Assembly (NCBI GenBank): GCA_964649085.1
Contig: CAZYPN010000024.1
Location: 1 to 64,000, forward strand
Length of the DNA: 64,000 bases
Source: JADMJV01 sp964649085
GTDB taxonomy: Bacteria; Vulcanimicrobiota; Xenobia; Xenobiales; JADMJV01
Direction of reading: 5' to 3'
Positions 8,476 to 17,695 of the stretch are shown piece by piece. The position numbers were made by a program, and so were the translations under genes. The notes under the pieces are model-generated. The model worked only from the letters and a program-made list of their open reading frames with translations. It was not told the origin of the DNA and did no database searches. Every line of letters starts with the position of its first letter. Position 1 is the stretch's first letter.

Positions 8476-10653
8476 GTGCTGGTACCCGAGCAGCGAGAAG
8501 ACCCGTTTGAGATTCACGATCTCCCTCGTGGAGGGCAGCTGGTGTGTTGGGGCGACTTTGTGGCTCAACTCAGCGTGTATCCCGAGACCATTAAAGACAC
8601 CATGGATGGCCCACACGGCGTGCCCGACGTCTTTATTTTGCCCGAGCATCTTTTTGACATTGCCGTGGGCGTCAGCCGGGCCGAGGTGGAGTTCCCCACC
8701 TACTTCAATTTTTACCTGCGCAACCGCAAGACCACCTTCGTGTGCCGGGCCCATCAGTTTCGCCCTTTGCTCAGTGTGCTGCAGGAGGCCATTTTTGGGC
8801 CCAAGCACGTGCGCCTGGCGGAAGACTATGGCAGCAGTCCGCCTACCGCCGACCTGATGAAAGAGATGGCCTATTTCAAGCGCGACGAAAAGCGAGCCCG
8901 TGGTCGGCTGAGGCTGCGCGACATGGTGGATTTTTCGCTCTTCGACGTGGCAGGTCGTACTCAGGTCAACGGGGTTGCCATAACGGCGCTGGGGAACGAT
9001 CGCTACCGCTTCGAGGCCGACGGAAACGCCCGCGAGCACACCTTTCGGCCGCTTCCCAAGCCGGCCCCCTTGCCCCCCAACACGCGCCGCTACTCGCCCC
9101 CGTTCTTTGGGGTAACGGTGATCGGCAGCGGTCACGGATTCGATCCCGACAGCGTCACCTCAGGATTTATCATTTGGATCAACGGTCGCGGGGTGTTGAT
9201 CGACCCCCCCGTCGACACCACTCGTTGGATGCGCGTTAACGGCGTAGACTCGCGCCTGATCGAGGACGTCATTCTCACCCACTGCCATGCAGACCACGAT
9301 GCCGGAACCCTGCAGAAGGTGCTGGAAGAGGGACGCATCCGCATTCACACCACCCCCACCGTCATCGATAGTTTCGTGCGGAAATACAAGGGTTTGTTGG
9401 GCTTGAATCACGAGCAGGTCTCGGCCCTTTTTGACTTTCATCCCATCTGCGTCAATCAGGACGTCAACATCGCCGGGGGTATTTTTCACTTCGTCTACAA
9501 TTTTCACCCCATTCCAACCCTGGGTTTCGACGTGCACTTCCAGGGCAAGAGGGTGGCCTATTCCGGCGACCATCTCAACGATCAGGCCATGCTTACCCGG
9601 CTGCACGAGGAGGGGTTGTTCTCTCCAGCTCGACTGGCTCAGTTGCTGCAATTTCGCTGGGATGCCGACATCATTTTACACGAGGCCGGCGTGCCCCCGA
9701 TTCACACGCCGCTGTCTACTCTGGTAGAACTATCGCCCGAGATCAAGACACGACTTTATGTCAATCACATCAGCGCCAAAAGCATTCCGGCCGACTCGGG
9801 CCTGACCCTGGCCCCGACTGGAGTGGGCAAAACTTTAACCCTTGAGGTCGAACCGCCGCCTCTCTGGTTGCCCCAGCGCATGCTGGACCTCTTTGGGGGC
9901 GTCGACCTGTTCTGGCAGCTTTCCATCATCAAGGTGGGCGAGTTTTTGCGTATCGCCACTTATAAGAAGTATCGGGCGGGCGAAGTGCTGGTGCGCACCG
10001 GCAGTCCGGGCAAAGAGTTCTTTCTGATTCTCAGCGGTGAAGCCGAGGTGATCCAGCGCGGCGAAATCCTGACGCGCCTGGGTCGTCACGATTATTTCGG
10101 AGAGGTGGCCGTATTGTTGGGGTCGGAGCGCACGGCCGACGTGCTGGCCTACACCGAGATGGAGGTTCTGGTGGTGTCGGCCCCCGATTTTCTGCGCTTC
10201 ATCGCCGGAACCGATATCGCTCGAACCCTGCGCATGGTGGCCGAAAGCCGCATGCACGAGGGCTGGCCGCTGATGAATGAAAACGACATCCTGTCGCGGC
10301 TCTCGCTGCGTCAGAAAACGCAGCTCATCCCCTGCATGCGCCAGCGTACCGTGCCCCAGGGGAAGTTGCTCTATCGCAAGGGCGACCGGATTCGCTGCCT
10401 CTACCTCTTAAAGGAGGGCCAGGTGTCGCTCAGCGCCGACGATTCCCAGCCGCCCCAAAGGGCCTATCGGGGCTCGCTGGTGGGGCGGCTCAAGTCCGAG
10501 GGTGAAAAGCATCGGGTCAGCGCCTTCACCGATACGGCCGTTACCGCCTATACCATTGCCATTGACGAGTTGGAGGGCTTCTTTCGCGACAATCCGGGCA
10601 CTCACGTACGCTTTCTGGCCGCCGCCCAGAGCCAGAGTTCGGAGCTGTTGTGA
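8476..10653 (+). CDS. Metallo-beta-lactamase-fold protein with two cyclic-nucleotide-binding domains
   Basis: The product is about 725 residues. The metal-binding signature THCHADHD (residues 268-275) of the metallo-beta-lactamase hydrolase fold is intact. Further metal ligands are probably the Asp in YSGDHLND and the His in LYVNHISAK. Two CRP-like cNMP-binding domains follow, about residues 485-600 (FLILSGEAEVIQRGE, then FGEVAVLLGSERTADV) and 610-715, the second more diverged. The first 200 residues are not recognised. It may be a hydrolase gated by cAMP or cGMP; the substrate is unknown. The start is uncertain: GTG 8476 is the first normal start after in-frame stops at 8440 and 8446. It overlaps the EAL gene by GTGA at 10650-10653. 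Confidence 0.88.
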   Translation: MLVPEQREDPFEIHDLPRGGQLVCWGDFVAQLSVYPETIKDTMDGPHGVPDVFILPEHLFDIAVGVSRAEVEFPTYFNFYLRNRKTTFVCRAHQFRPLLSVLQEAIFGPKHVRLAEDYGSSPPTADLMKEMAYFKRDEKRARGRLRLRDMVDFSLFDVAGRTQVNGVAITALGNDRYRFEADGNAREHTFRPLPKPAPLPPNTRRYSPPFFGVTVIGSGHGFDPDSVTSGFIIWINGRGVLIDPPVDTTRWMRVNGVDSRLIEDVILTHCHADHDAGTLQKVLEEGRIRIHTTPTVIDSFVRKYKGLLGLNHEQVSALFDFHPICVNQDVNIAGGIFHFVYNFHPIPTLGFDVHFQGKRVAYSGDHLNDQAMLTRLHEEGLFSPARLAQLLQFRWDADIILHEAGVPPIHTPLSTLVELSPEIKTRLYVNHISAKSIPADSGLTLAPTGVGKTLTLEVEPPPLWLPQRMLDLFGGVDLFWQLSIIKVGEFLRIATYKKYRAGEVLVRTGSPGKEFFLILSGEAEVIQRGEILTRLGRHDYFGEVAVLLGSERTADVLAYTEMEVLVVSAPDFLRFIAGTDIARTLRMVAESRMHEGWPLMNENDILSRLSLRQKTQLIPCMRQRTVPQGKLLYRKGDRIRCLYLLKEGQVSLSADDSQPPQRAYRGSLVGRLKSEGEKHRVSAFTDTAVTAYTIAIDELEGFFRDNPGTHVRFLAAAQSQSSELL

Positions 10654-11831
10654 GGGCCGATACCCCCCGCATTTTGCTGGAAAGCCTGCTCGACCAGTGG
10701 CTGTCGCGCAGCCGCCGTCATGCCACCCAGACCTTCGCCCTGATGGTGGCCAGCCGCACCCCCCAGGCGGCCGATACGCTGGTCGACACCGTGCAGTCGA
10801 TTTTGCGCCGGGAAGACACCGTGCTGGGCCTCGATCAGGGGCGACTGGCCATCGTGGCCGCCGATCTGCGCCACGTCAGCGACCCGCTGCGCATCTTTCG
10901 GCGCATTCAAATGGCCCTGCCGGGACAGATTCGTGGGGCTGGAGTGGCTCTGAGCACGAGCCGGATTCCCTCGGCTGCCGAGATGATCGAGGTCGCCCAG
11001 CGCCTGGCCGATAGCGCCGAGGCCTGCGTCTATTCCGACCTTGCCCTGCAGGCGGCGGCCGAGGAACGGCTGGATCTCGAGGCCTCTTTGGGCGAGGCCA
11101 TCCGCGGCGGGCAGATTCTGCCCTACTACCAGCCCATTGTGGAGTTGAGTTCCGGCCACATTACCAGTTTCGAAGCGCTGGCGCGGTGGAGCCACCCGGC
11201 CCGCGGATTGCTGCTTCCCAAGGCCTTTCTGGGTGTGGCCGCCGACTGTGGCCTGCTGGCCGACCTGGACATTTCCATGCTGCGCCAGTCCCTGGAACAG
11301 TTGCAACGCTGGCAATCCCAGGTGTCTCGGGTGATTCGCCTCAGCGTCAACCTGTGCGCCGAGCACTTCCTGCGCAGCGATGGTTTGGAGCGGCTGCGCC
11401 CGCTTTTGGAAGCCTATCGGGACGTGGTGCCTCATCTGCGGGTGGACATCAGCGAACAGGTGCTGGCCGACCCTCAGGGCCTGGCCAATCTGCGCCAGTT
11501 GCGCAACTTGAAGGTGGGCTTTCACCTCGACGATTTTGGGGTCGGTCCCGAGAGTTTTCACTGTCTGGCCAGTTTCCCGTTTCACAGCCTGAAGATCGAC
11601 CGTTCGCTGATCGTGGAGATGGAGGAAGAGGTCAATGCCGAGTTGATCGCAGCCCTCCTCAGAATTGCCCGGCGTATGAAGATGCGCACCATTGCCGAAG
11701 GGCTGGTCACCCACGCTCAGCTCGAAGAGTTGCGCAACCTCGGTTGTGACGAAGCCCAGGGCTTCCTGTTCTCCCAGGCCGTTTCGGCCGAGCAGGCCAT
11801 CACGCTGCTGCGGGAGGAGCATTGTTGGTAA
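10650..11831 (+). CDS. EAL-domain protein (c-di-GMP phosphodiesterase family)
   Basis: The product is 393 residues. The first 140 look like a divergent GGDEF-like or sensory region. The EAL domain spans about residues 145-385. Its signature is FEALARW, with downstream hallmarks NLC, DDFGVG, KIDRSLI, TIAEGL and LGCDEAQGF. Most catalytic residues appear present (Glu of EAL, Asn, the DD pair, Lys, Glu of AEG, Gln), but the usual EITE segment reads DISEQ, which may replace one metal-binding Glu with Asp and weaken activity. The GTG start overlaps the upstream cNMP-binding gene, placing cyclic-nucleotide sensing and c-di-GMP turnover in one operon. A double-PilZ receptor is encoded elsewhere in the window at 54892-55629. 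Confidence 0.9.
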   Translation: MRADTPRILLESLLDQWLSRSRRHATQTFALMVASRTPQAADTLVDTVQSILRREDTVLGLDQGRLAIVAADLRHVSDPLRIFRRIQMALPGQIRGAGVALSTSRIPSAAEMIEVAQRLADSAEACVYSDLALQAAAEERLDLEASLGEAIRGGQILPYYQPIVELSSGHITSFEALARWSHPARGLLLPKAFLGVAADCGLLADLDISMLRQSLEQLQRWQSQVSRVIRLSVNLCAEHFLRSDGLERLRPLLEAYRDVVPHLRVDISEQVLADPQGLANLRQLRNLKVGFHLDDFGVGPESFHCLASFPFHSLKIDRSLIVEMEEEVNAELIAALLRIARRMKMRTIAEGLVTHAQLEELRNLGCDEAQGFLFSQAVSAEQAITLLREEHCW

Positions 11832-12571
11832 GGGTGCTTACCTTGCTGGTGACGATGCTGGGCATGGCTTGGGCCGACACCTGGGAGCCTCGACGCTTTC
11901 CCTGCCGCGATGGAGGGGAACTGCTGTACCAGTGGCATCGCCCCGCCGACCTCAGCCAGCCTTTGCCGCTGGTCTTGTTTTTGCACGGGGCGGGCGAGCG
12001 CGGTAGCGACAACCAGGCCCCTCTGTCTCAGGGCGTGGCCCGGCTGCTGGGCACGGCACAGGCCCTGGTGGTGGTGCCTCAGTGCCCCAAGGGCCAGCGT
12101 TGGGTGGAGGTGGATTGGGGCCTGCAGGCCCATCAGGCTCCCGCTCAGCCCAGCAAACCTCTGGGCCACGTGATGGAACTGCTCGAAGAGCTACGCCATC
12201 TCTACCCCGTGGACCCCGACCGGGTGTATTTGATGGGCCTTTCGATGGGGGCTTTCGGTTGCTGGGACCTGGCTGCCCGCCAGCCCGACCGCTTCGTGGC
12301 CGGGGTGTTCATCTGTGGCGGAGCCGACGAATCGACGGCTGCCCGCCTGAGCGGCTTGCATGCCTGGTTGTTTCACGGGGTTCAGGACGATGTGGTTTCG
12401 GTAGAGCGTTCTCGTCGAATGCTGCAGGCGCTCCGCCAGGCCGGAGCCCAACCCCGTTACACCGAGTATGCCGAAGTGGGGCACGATGCCTGGCATCGTG
12501 CCTTTGCCGAGCCGGAACTGCTGCCCTGGCTGATGAGCCAGCGGCGCGCGACTACCAGCCGCCTCCCGTAG
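11825..12571 (+). CDS. Secreted alpha/beta hydrolase, esterase/depolymerase type
   Basis: The product is about 248 residues with a signal peptide ending near MLGMAWA. The oxyanion-hole segment LFLHGAGERG, nucleophile elbow GLSMGAFG and C-terminal VGHDAWHRAF carry the likely Ser and His. The acid residue is probably in FHGVQDDVV. The HGAGERG pattern is typical of secreted phospholipase/carboxylesterase and feruloyl or PHB depolymerase-like enzymes. The TTG at 11825 is preferred because GGAGGAG sits five bases upstream. The gene begins inside the end of the EAL frame, so it is the third member of that operon. Its 3' end overlaps the convergent large gene by 20 bases. The substrate is not predictable. 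Confidence 0.86.
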   Translation: MVRVLTLLVTMLGMAWADTWEPRRFPCRDGGELLYQWHRPADLSQPLPLVLFLHGAGERGSDNQAPLSQGVARLLGTAQALVVVPQCPKGQRWVEVDWGLQAHQAPAQPSKPLGHVMELLEELRHLYPVDPDRVYLMGLSMGAFGCWDLAARQPDRFVAGVFICGGADESTAARLSGLHAWLFHGVQDDVVSVERSRRMLQALRQAGAQPRYTEYAEVGHDAWHRAFAEPELLPWLMSQRRATTSRLP

Positions 12572-15500
12572 ACCCACTGCCGCCGCCGCCGCTGCTGCCG
12601 CCCCCACCGCCGCTATTGTTGTCGTTTTCGCGCTCGCGCTCACGGCGCCGCCGCTCGGCTTCGGCCTCGGCCGCCGCCACCAGGCTTCGATAGTGACTGT
12701 ATTCGCGGCTCTCGACGCGCTCGGCTTCACTTTCGGCCGAACGGGCGTGGGAACTGGACTCTTTGGCGTCGCGTTCGGCACCTTCGTAGTCCTGGCGTTC
12801 CATGGCCGAGCGTGCGCTGCTCAGCTCGCGTTCGGCGCTGTCGACATAGCTGCGCGCCCCCGAGAGGTCGCTGTAGGACACCGAATGGCTTACGCCACCA
12901 AAGTCGGAAACGTAGGTGCTCCAGCTCTTGTGGGAGACGCTGGAAATTTCCGACTCGGCCGAAGAGATGGCCGATTTGGCCGAACTGATGGCCGAATTAG
13001 CCGCGTTGAAGGCTCGCAGATCCGAGGCCATCGAGGTTTCGGCCTGGGCTCGCAGATTTTCCACCGAGGCCAGGGCCGCTTTGGCCGCATAGGGGTCGGC
13101 CGGCTTTTGGTGCACCACCGCTGCCGCCCCGGTCAGGCCGGTCTGGGCCTGCGACACCAGGCTTTTGGCCGGGCTGCGCACGTAGGATTCCTGCGATTTG
13201 CCGGCCGTGCCGGCGAGGCGACCCTGCAGGGCACCGAGTTCGGCTTCGGCTTGCTGCTGGTGCAGGGCCAGGGCTTTCTCAGCGCTGACGATGGCGTCCA
13301 GGTTGGCCTGGGCCGTGCGCAACTGCAGGTCGCTTTCCTGCAACTGGTCGCGCGAGGTCAGCAGATAAGCCCGCTCGTAGTTGCCCTGGGCCCGGCTGTT
13401 GAGGTTGCCCGACATTTCCAGTTGCTGATCGGCTTGCTGCAGAAACTGGCCTACAATGTCGACCGAGCTGGTCAGCCCCTGGTGAACTTCCTGGGCCACA
13501 ACTTTCTGGGCGCTTTCGGTATAGGCTTCCTGGACGCGCAGCAACGAGGGATTGTAGGTCTCGGGAATGCTGGCCAAAGTGTGGTCACGTCGCTCGCGGC
13601 GCTCTTCGGCGGTGGTGGTGTAGCTGTTGAAGGCTTCCCGCGATTCTTTGACCAGCTGATGAGCTGAGGCCGTTTGCTGGCGGATGTTGACGAGGTGCAC
13701 TCCGGCCCCCTCGATTTCGCCATTGTCCAGGCGGGGCTTGATGCTGCGCAGGTCCTGGTGGGACTTCTCTGTGAGGCTGGTGGGGTCGCGGTCGGGCTCG
13801 CGCAAGACCTGCTCGGGGGTGCCCCCGCTGAACACGCCGGCAGCCTGTAGAGCCTGGCACAGACCCTGACGAGCGGTTTCAATATCGGCTTCGGCGTCGG
13901 AGATCAGCCTGGGAGAGACTTCGCGCCGCTCCTGGTCTTGCTCGATCACCGTGGCCAGTCGAGCCTGCAACTCGGCCTGGCGTGTGGCCACCGACTGCAC
14001 GGCCGCGCTCACAGAACTTTCCACGGCCTTTTCGCCGGCCCGATCCAGGTCGAGCGACAGTTCTTGCTTTTGCAGGTGGGCCCACTCGGTCTTCACCTCG
14101 TGGGGGTGCAGGGCCGCGTCGGCCTGGGCCAGGGCGGGAAGCAATTCCTGGCGCGACTCCCGGCCTACGTTGACGATCTGAGCGGCCTCGTCGGCCATGC
14201 GGCGAGCCACGTCGCCAAACTCTTCCCAGGCCCGCAAGGGGTCCTGCTGCTTGACCTCCATGCCGCGGTCGAGCAGCCCGATTGCGGCGGGAATCAGGCG
14301 GCGGGTGACCGAGGGGGCGGCAAAATACCCATCGTCCTTGCTCTGGTCCTGAAGCTGCAGCGAGTCGACTTCGACCTGCTGGGCCTGGCTGCGCACCTGG
14401 CCCAGGTAGTTGCCGACCTGCTGGCTCTTTTCCTGAATGGTGCTCACCAGCTGGTCGTTGCCCAGGCCGCGGCTCTGCAGCTTTTCCAGGATGGCCTGGA
14501 ACGAGGCCTGCATGGCTTCGGCGGGGACGTTCTTGAGGATGGCCTCCCGCCAGCCTTCGGCGCGGCTTCCCGGTTCCAGGGCCACCCGCTGAGAGTCGCC
14601 CAGGTCGAACGGAAGTTTCTCCTGGGAGTCGCTCAGCAGCTCGACGGCCTGCTTGAAGTTGCCCTGCAAGAACATGTTCTTGAAGCGTTCGCCCATGGTT
14701 TTGCCGACGATCAGGCTCTTGGCCTCGGCAATGGCCTTCTCGCCGCCCCCCATCAGGGCCAGCGCCTCGGCAGTGCCGGCGATCAGTTCGTTGGCCAGCT
14801 TCTGGGTCATGCCGGTGTAGGCAGAAATCTCCTGGTAATCCGAGCGATTCATGACGCGAATCAGCTCTTTGGAACGGGTTCCCAGGGCCTCGACCGCTTT
14901 GTCCAGCTGGCTCTGGGCCTCTTTTTTGCGCTTGCGGGCCCCGTGGTTGAGCATGCCGGCGGTCAGCAGGGCTGCTGCTCCCAGAGCTGCTGATCCGTAG
15001 ATTTTCACGTTCTTGATAGTTTCGCTGCGTGACTTCGAGGCGGCCACGTTACGGGTCGCCTGTTGGGCGGCGCTGCGGGCCTGCTGCAGGTGCTCTTGAT
15101 AGGCAGGGTCGTTGTTGCGATGGGCTTCCTGGTAGCGAGCCAGGTGCTGGCGGGCGGTTTCTACATTCTGTCGGGCCAGCTGGGCCGGACCATTGTTCTC
15201 CAATCCGGGTAACTCTTGCTCGGCCTGGGTAATCCAGCCGGTGGCCTCGCTGGCCTGAGCCGGCGCCCCTTCGAAGTTGGCCACGGCCTGACGATATTGC
15301 TGCACGGCCTGGTTGACCGACTGGGCCAGCCGGGCCGCACCTGCATAATCGCGCTGTTCCAGCTTCTGCTGGGCTTCTTCGAGTTGCGAGCGCCACAGCT
15401 GGGTGTTGGGGCTGCCCAACAGGCCGCGATCGCCGTGCTTGCGCTGGAAATCGCGCACCACCGACTGGCTCTCGTCCAGCGCCGTACGGGCTGCGGCAAC

Positions 15501-16442
15501 CTGGCTTTGGGCCCCCTGAATGGTGTTGGTCAGGTAGTTCTGTACGCCCTGATCGACGCGCTGCAACACGCTTTGCAGCGCGGTGGGCACGTCCGAGCCG
15601 CCTCGGATGGAGTCGATGTAGCGGTTGAAGAGTTCGCGGTTTTGCAGCGTTTCGCGGTCGACAAAGTTGCCTTCGCCCACGCCGGCGTCGTCGAGCAACT
15701 GCTCGGAGCGCATGAACATGGCCCGATCCTTGCCCGTGCGCTGGATAAAGCTCTGATCGGTCACTTTGAAGTAAATCATGTAGACGGCGCCGTTGGGCTG
15801 GCCGGTGGTGGCGTCTACATTACTCTTGAAGGCTTCGCTGTTGCCGATTCCGCGGGCCAGGGTGTAGTCGTCGCTCTTGATGTTGCCGCTTTGTTCGATA
15901 AGCACCACATAGGCGTTGGGATGCTGCTGCATCACTTCTTGAAAACGGGTCATCTCGGCGTCGCTGAAGCTGCGTCCCTGATACTGGGGGTTGCCCACGA
16001 CGTAGATCTGGCGTTCGGCACGGAATTCGCGCACGGCTTCCTGTACGTTCTGCACGTGCACCGGGCGGGTATCGCGCTGAGGCTGCCCGGCCCGAATAGC
16101 GTCCATCAGGGTGGTTCCGCCGGCCTGTTGCAGGGTTTGTACCTGCACCTGGGCTTGCTGAGGTTGAGCATGGGCCACCTGCGCCAGCCCCACCAGGGCC
16201 GTGAGTCCCATGGCCACACCCAGGCCGACGCGGGCGGCTGTGCTTCCCAGGCTGCTGCTTGCGAGGCCGGGTTTTTCGGCGGCCGACGATTCCAGCGTCG
16301 GGGGCTTGATCTCGGGATGAACTGATGCAGGCGAAGTTTCCAACCGATCCTGGGGTTGGTCTACTTCACCCGAACGTGGGGGCACGGGTGCACTTTTGCG
16401 CAGCGGGCTGCCCTTGGTCAGTCCCGAGATGTTCTCAATCAT
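12552..16442 (-). CDS. Giant TPM-like envelope protein with long coiled coils and Gly-rich tail
   Basis: The product is 1296 residues. Residues 1-69 are polar and Pro-rich; 70-92 are a hydrophobic segment ending in AHA-Q, like a signal peptide set unusually far from the start. Residues about 125-260 resemble a TPM domain (YgcG/Psb32 family): a QIYVVGNPQY segment and NGAVYMIYFKV. A possible second membrane segment (IYGSAALGAAALLTAGML) lies near residue 490. The rest is long Gln/Ala/Glu-rich coiled coil. The C-terminus is a Gly/Ser run ending in TGGGW, which matches the tail typical of TPM-domain proteins. AGGAG precedes the ATG. TPM proteins are linked to envelope or photosystem repair and acid phosphatase activity; the fusion to about 800 residues of coiled coil is unusual. 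It stands alone on its strand. Confidence 0.85.
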   Translation of the reverse strand: MIENISGLTKGSPLRKSAPVPPRSGEVDQPQDRLETSPASVHPEIKPPTLESSAAEKPGLASSSLGSTAARVGLGVAMGLTALVGLAQVAHAQPQQAQVQVQTLQQAGGTTLMDAIRAGQPQRDTRPVHVQNVQEAVREFRAERQIYVVGNPQYQGRSFSDAEMTRFQEVMQQHPNAYVVLIEQSGNIKSDDYTLARGIGNSEAFKSNVDATTGQPNGAVYMIYFKVTDQSFIQRTGKDRAMFMRSEQLLDDAGVGEGNFVDRETLQNRELFNRYIDSIRGGSDVPTALQSVLQRVDQGVQNYLTNTIQGAQSQVAAARTALDESQSVVRDFQRKHGDRGLLGSPNTQLWRSQLEEAQQKLEQRDYAGAARLAQSVNQAVQQYRQAVANFEGAPAQASEATGWITQAEQELPGLENNGPAQLARQNVETARQHLARYQEAHRNNDPAYQEHLQQARSAAQQATRNVAASKSRSETIKNVKIYGSAALGAAALLTAGMLNHGARKRKKEAQSQLDKAVEALGTRSKELIRVMNRSDYQEISAYTGMTQKLANELIAGTAEALALMGGGEKAIAEAKSLIVGKTMGERFKNMFLQGNFKQAVELLSDSQEKLPFDLGDSQRVALEPGSRAEGWREAILKNVPAEAMQASFQAILEKLQSRGLGNDQLVSTIQEKSQQVGNYLGQVRSQAQQVEVDSLQLQDQSKDDGYFAAPSVTRRLIPAAIGLLDRGMEVKQQDPLRAWEEFGDVARRMADEAAQIVNVGRESRQELLPALAQADAALHPHEVKTEWAHLQKQELSLDLDRAGEKAVESSVSAAVQSVATRQAELQARLATVIEQDQERREVSPRLISDAEADIETARQGLCQALQAAGVFSGGTPEQVLREPDRDPTSLTEKSHQDLRSIKPRLDNGEIEGAGVHLVNIRQQTASAHQLVKESREAFNSYTTTAEERRERRDHTLASIPETYNPSLLRVQEAYTESAQKVVAQEVHQGLTSSVDIVGQFLQQADQQLEMSGNLNSRAQGNYERAYLLTSRDQLQESDLQLRTAQANLDAIVSAEKALALHQQQAEAELGALQGRLAGTAGKSQESYVRSPAKSLVSQAQTGLTGAAAVVHQKPADPYAAKAALASVENLRAQAETSMASDLRAFNAANSAISSAKSAISSAESEISSVSHKSWSTYVSDFGGVSHSVSYSDLSGARSYVDSAERELSSARSAMERQDYEGAERDAKESSSHARSAESEAERVESREYSHYRSLVAAAEAEAERRRRERERENDNNSGGGGGSSGGGGSGSTGGGW

Positions 16443-16506
16443 GGGGTCTCCTGTTTCTGTCGCTCCAGCCCCGGTGTAACCCAGGCCGCTGATAAGATTC
16501 TGAAAT

Positions 16507-17244
16507 TCATGCAGGGTGGGGCCCGGTCAATTCCCCGACCTGAGGGGCTGTGCCCTTCCATACCTGCATCATGGCCAGGCCGTAAATGAGGATGCTGATC
16601 GGTGAGGCGATCATGACGACAATGGGACTGCCCACAATGACCAGCGGAGGGAGCAGACAGAGCAGCAACAGCCCCAGGCCCATGTCCTTGGGGCTGGGTT
16701 CGGGGGCCACCGAGGTGTCGGGCAGAGGGGTGGTGGCGATTTGCGGCGTGGCTGAAGCCACCGGCACGGGCGTGGGGGTGCTTTGGGGCAGCTTCAGCAT
16801 CTGGGCAAAGGGCATATTCTGACCGGCACTGGGCTGCGACCCTTTGTCGTTGGGAAATCCAAAGAGCCCCCAATACACAAAGCAGAACAGCCAGGAAGTG
16901 CCGATGGAGCAGTAGAGCAGCCCCAGCGCCAGCAGTCGGAAGCCCCGCGAAACCCGGCGCTCGCTGCCCAGGTTACAGGCTCTGGCCAGCAGGCCGCCGA
17001 CCAGCATCCAATAGAGGGCGAAATCGCGGCCCGTGACGATGATCAGGACGGCGGCCCCCAGGGCCAGCAGAGTGCCGGCCAACCCGCCCGCCAGCATGGT
17101 GCGTAGCAGGGCCTCCCAGGTTTTCAGGCGCGGCGGCGCCGAGAGTTGCTCGTAGCAGGGCACGCACAAAGGGGCGCCCGACTCTTGGTAGGAGGTGGCT
17201 GCCAGCGAGCTCTGGCAACGATGGCAGGCTGCGTTCTCTTCCAT
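16507..17244 (-). CDS. Zinc-ribbon membrane protein, function unknown
   Basis: The product is 245 residues. The N-terminus carries two CxxC pairs (CHRC at 8-11, CVPC at 27-30), a small zinc ribbon of the kind found on bacterial membrane proteins. Hydrophobic segments follow at about 48-70, 73-90, 100-125 and 185-235, with a Pro/Thr-rich linker (QSTPTPVPVASATPQIATT) before the last pair. The ribbon is probably cytosolic. Upstream of the ATG lies one copy of a 33-bp direct repeat shared with the region upstream of 18047. I infer that this gene and the orphan at 18047 were originally divergent neighbours before the vapBC module came between them. No specific function is recognised. Confidence 0.75.
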   Translation of the reverse strand: MEENAACHRCQSSLAATSYQESGAPLCVPCYEQLSAPPRLKTWEALLRTMLAGGLAGTLLALGAAVLIIVTGRDFALYWMLVGGLLARACNLGSERRVSRGFRLLALGLLYCSIGTSWLFCFVYWGLFGFPNDKGSQPSAGQNMPFAQMLKLPQSTPTPVPVASATPQIATTPLPDTSVAPEPSPKDMGLGLLLLCLLPPLVIVGSPIVVMIASPISILIYGLAMMQVWKGTAPQVGELTGPHPA

Positions 17245-17262
17245 GGGGGAGTGTTCGTGGTT

Positions 17263-17295
17263 GCTTTCAGTACTCTTTCAGATGCCAGCCCTAAA
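17263..17295. repeat. 33-bp direct repeat, left copy
   Basis: This 33-base stretch, beginning GCTTTCAGTACTC and ending CAGCCCTAAA, is identical to 18006-18038 in the same orientation. The two copies bracket the vapBC module exactly. Similarity continues more weakly on the left side: CCTGCCATCGTTGCCA, inside the zinc-ribbon gene, matches CCTGCCATGGTCGCCA beside the right copy at 13 of 16 bases. Confidence 0.95.
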
Positions 17296-17299
17296 AGCC

Positions 17300-17695
17300 C
17301 TAGCGAATGAGCTGAACGTCGATATCGAGCTGAATTTGGGTCCAAACTCGGTCTGCCGTCAACACCGGGAGCTGGCGTGCGATACCCAATGCGATACATA
17401 CGCGATCGCCGAGCGACAGCCCCCAGGGTTGGACGCGGCTGGAAAGGCTGGCAGAAAGGGCCGCGGTGTCCGCATCGAAGGGTACCAACTCCAGTCCGGT
17501 CTCGCAAAGCCGCGAGTAAAGAGTCTGTGAGTCTCTGCCCTCCCGCTGATAACGAGCCAACACTTCGGCCAGATTGACGGTAGAGATACAACTCTTCCCA
17601 AGGTGCTCCGCTACGACTTCGTGGCCGGGTTCCTGGAACAGCAGAGCCAGCAAGGCCGAAGCATCCAGGACAATCAATCCGAAACCCCGTTCCAT
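17300..17695 (-). CDS. vapC: VapC-type PIN-domain toxin
   Basis: The product is 131 residues, the usual length of a VapC ribonuclease. The acidic active-site set of the PIN fold is visible: Asp in VLDASALLALL, Glu in NLAEVLARY, Asp in LSLGDRVCIALG and Asp in VLTADRVW. Members of this family cut tRNA or rRNA and are silenced by the antitoxin that binds their active site. The ATG lies inside the 3' end of the antitoxin frame (overlap 17674-17695), the normal vapBC arrangement. The module sits between two copies of a 33-bp repeat and looks like an insertion between two older genes. Confidence 0.92.
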   Translation of the reverse strand: MERGFGLIVLDASALLALLFQEPGHEVVAEHLGKSCISTVNLAEVLARYQREGRDSQTLYSRLCETGLELVPFDADTAALSASLSSRVQPWGLSLGDRVCIALGIARQLPVLTADRVWTQIQLDIDVQLIR

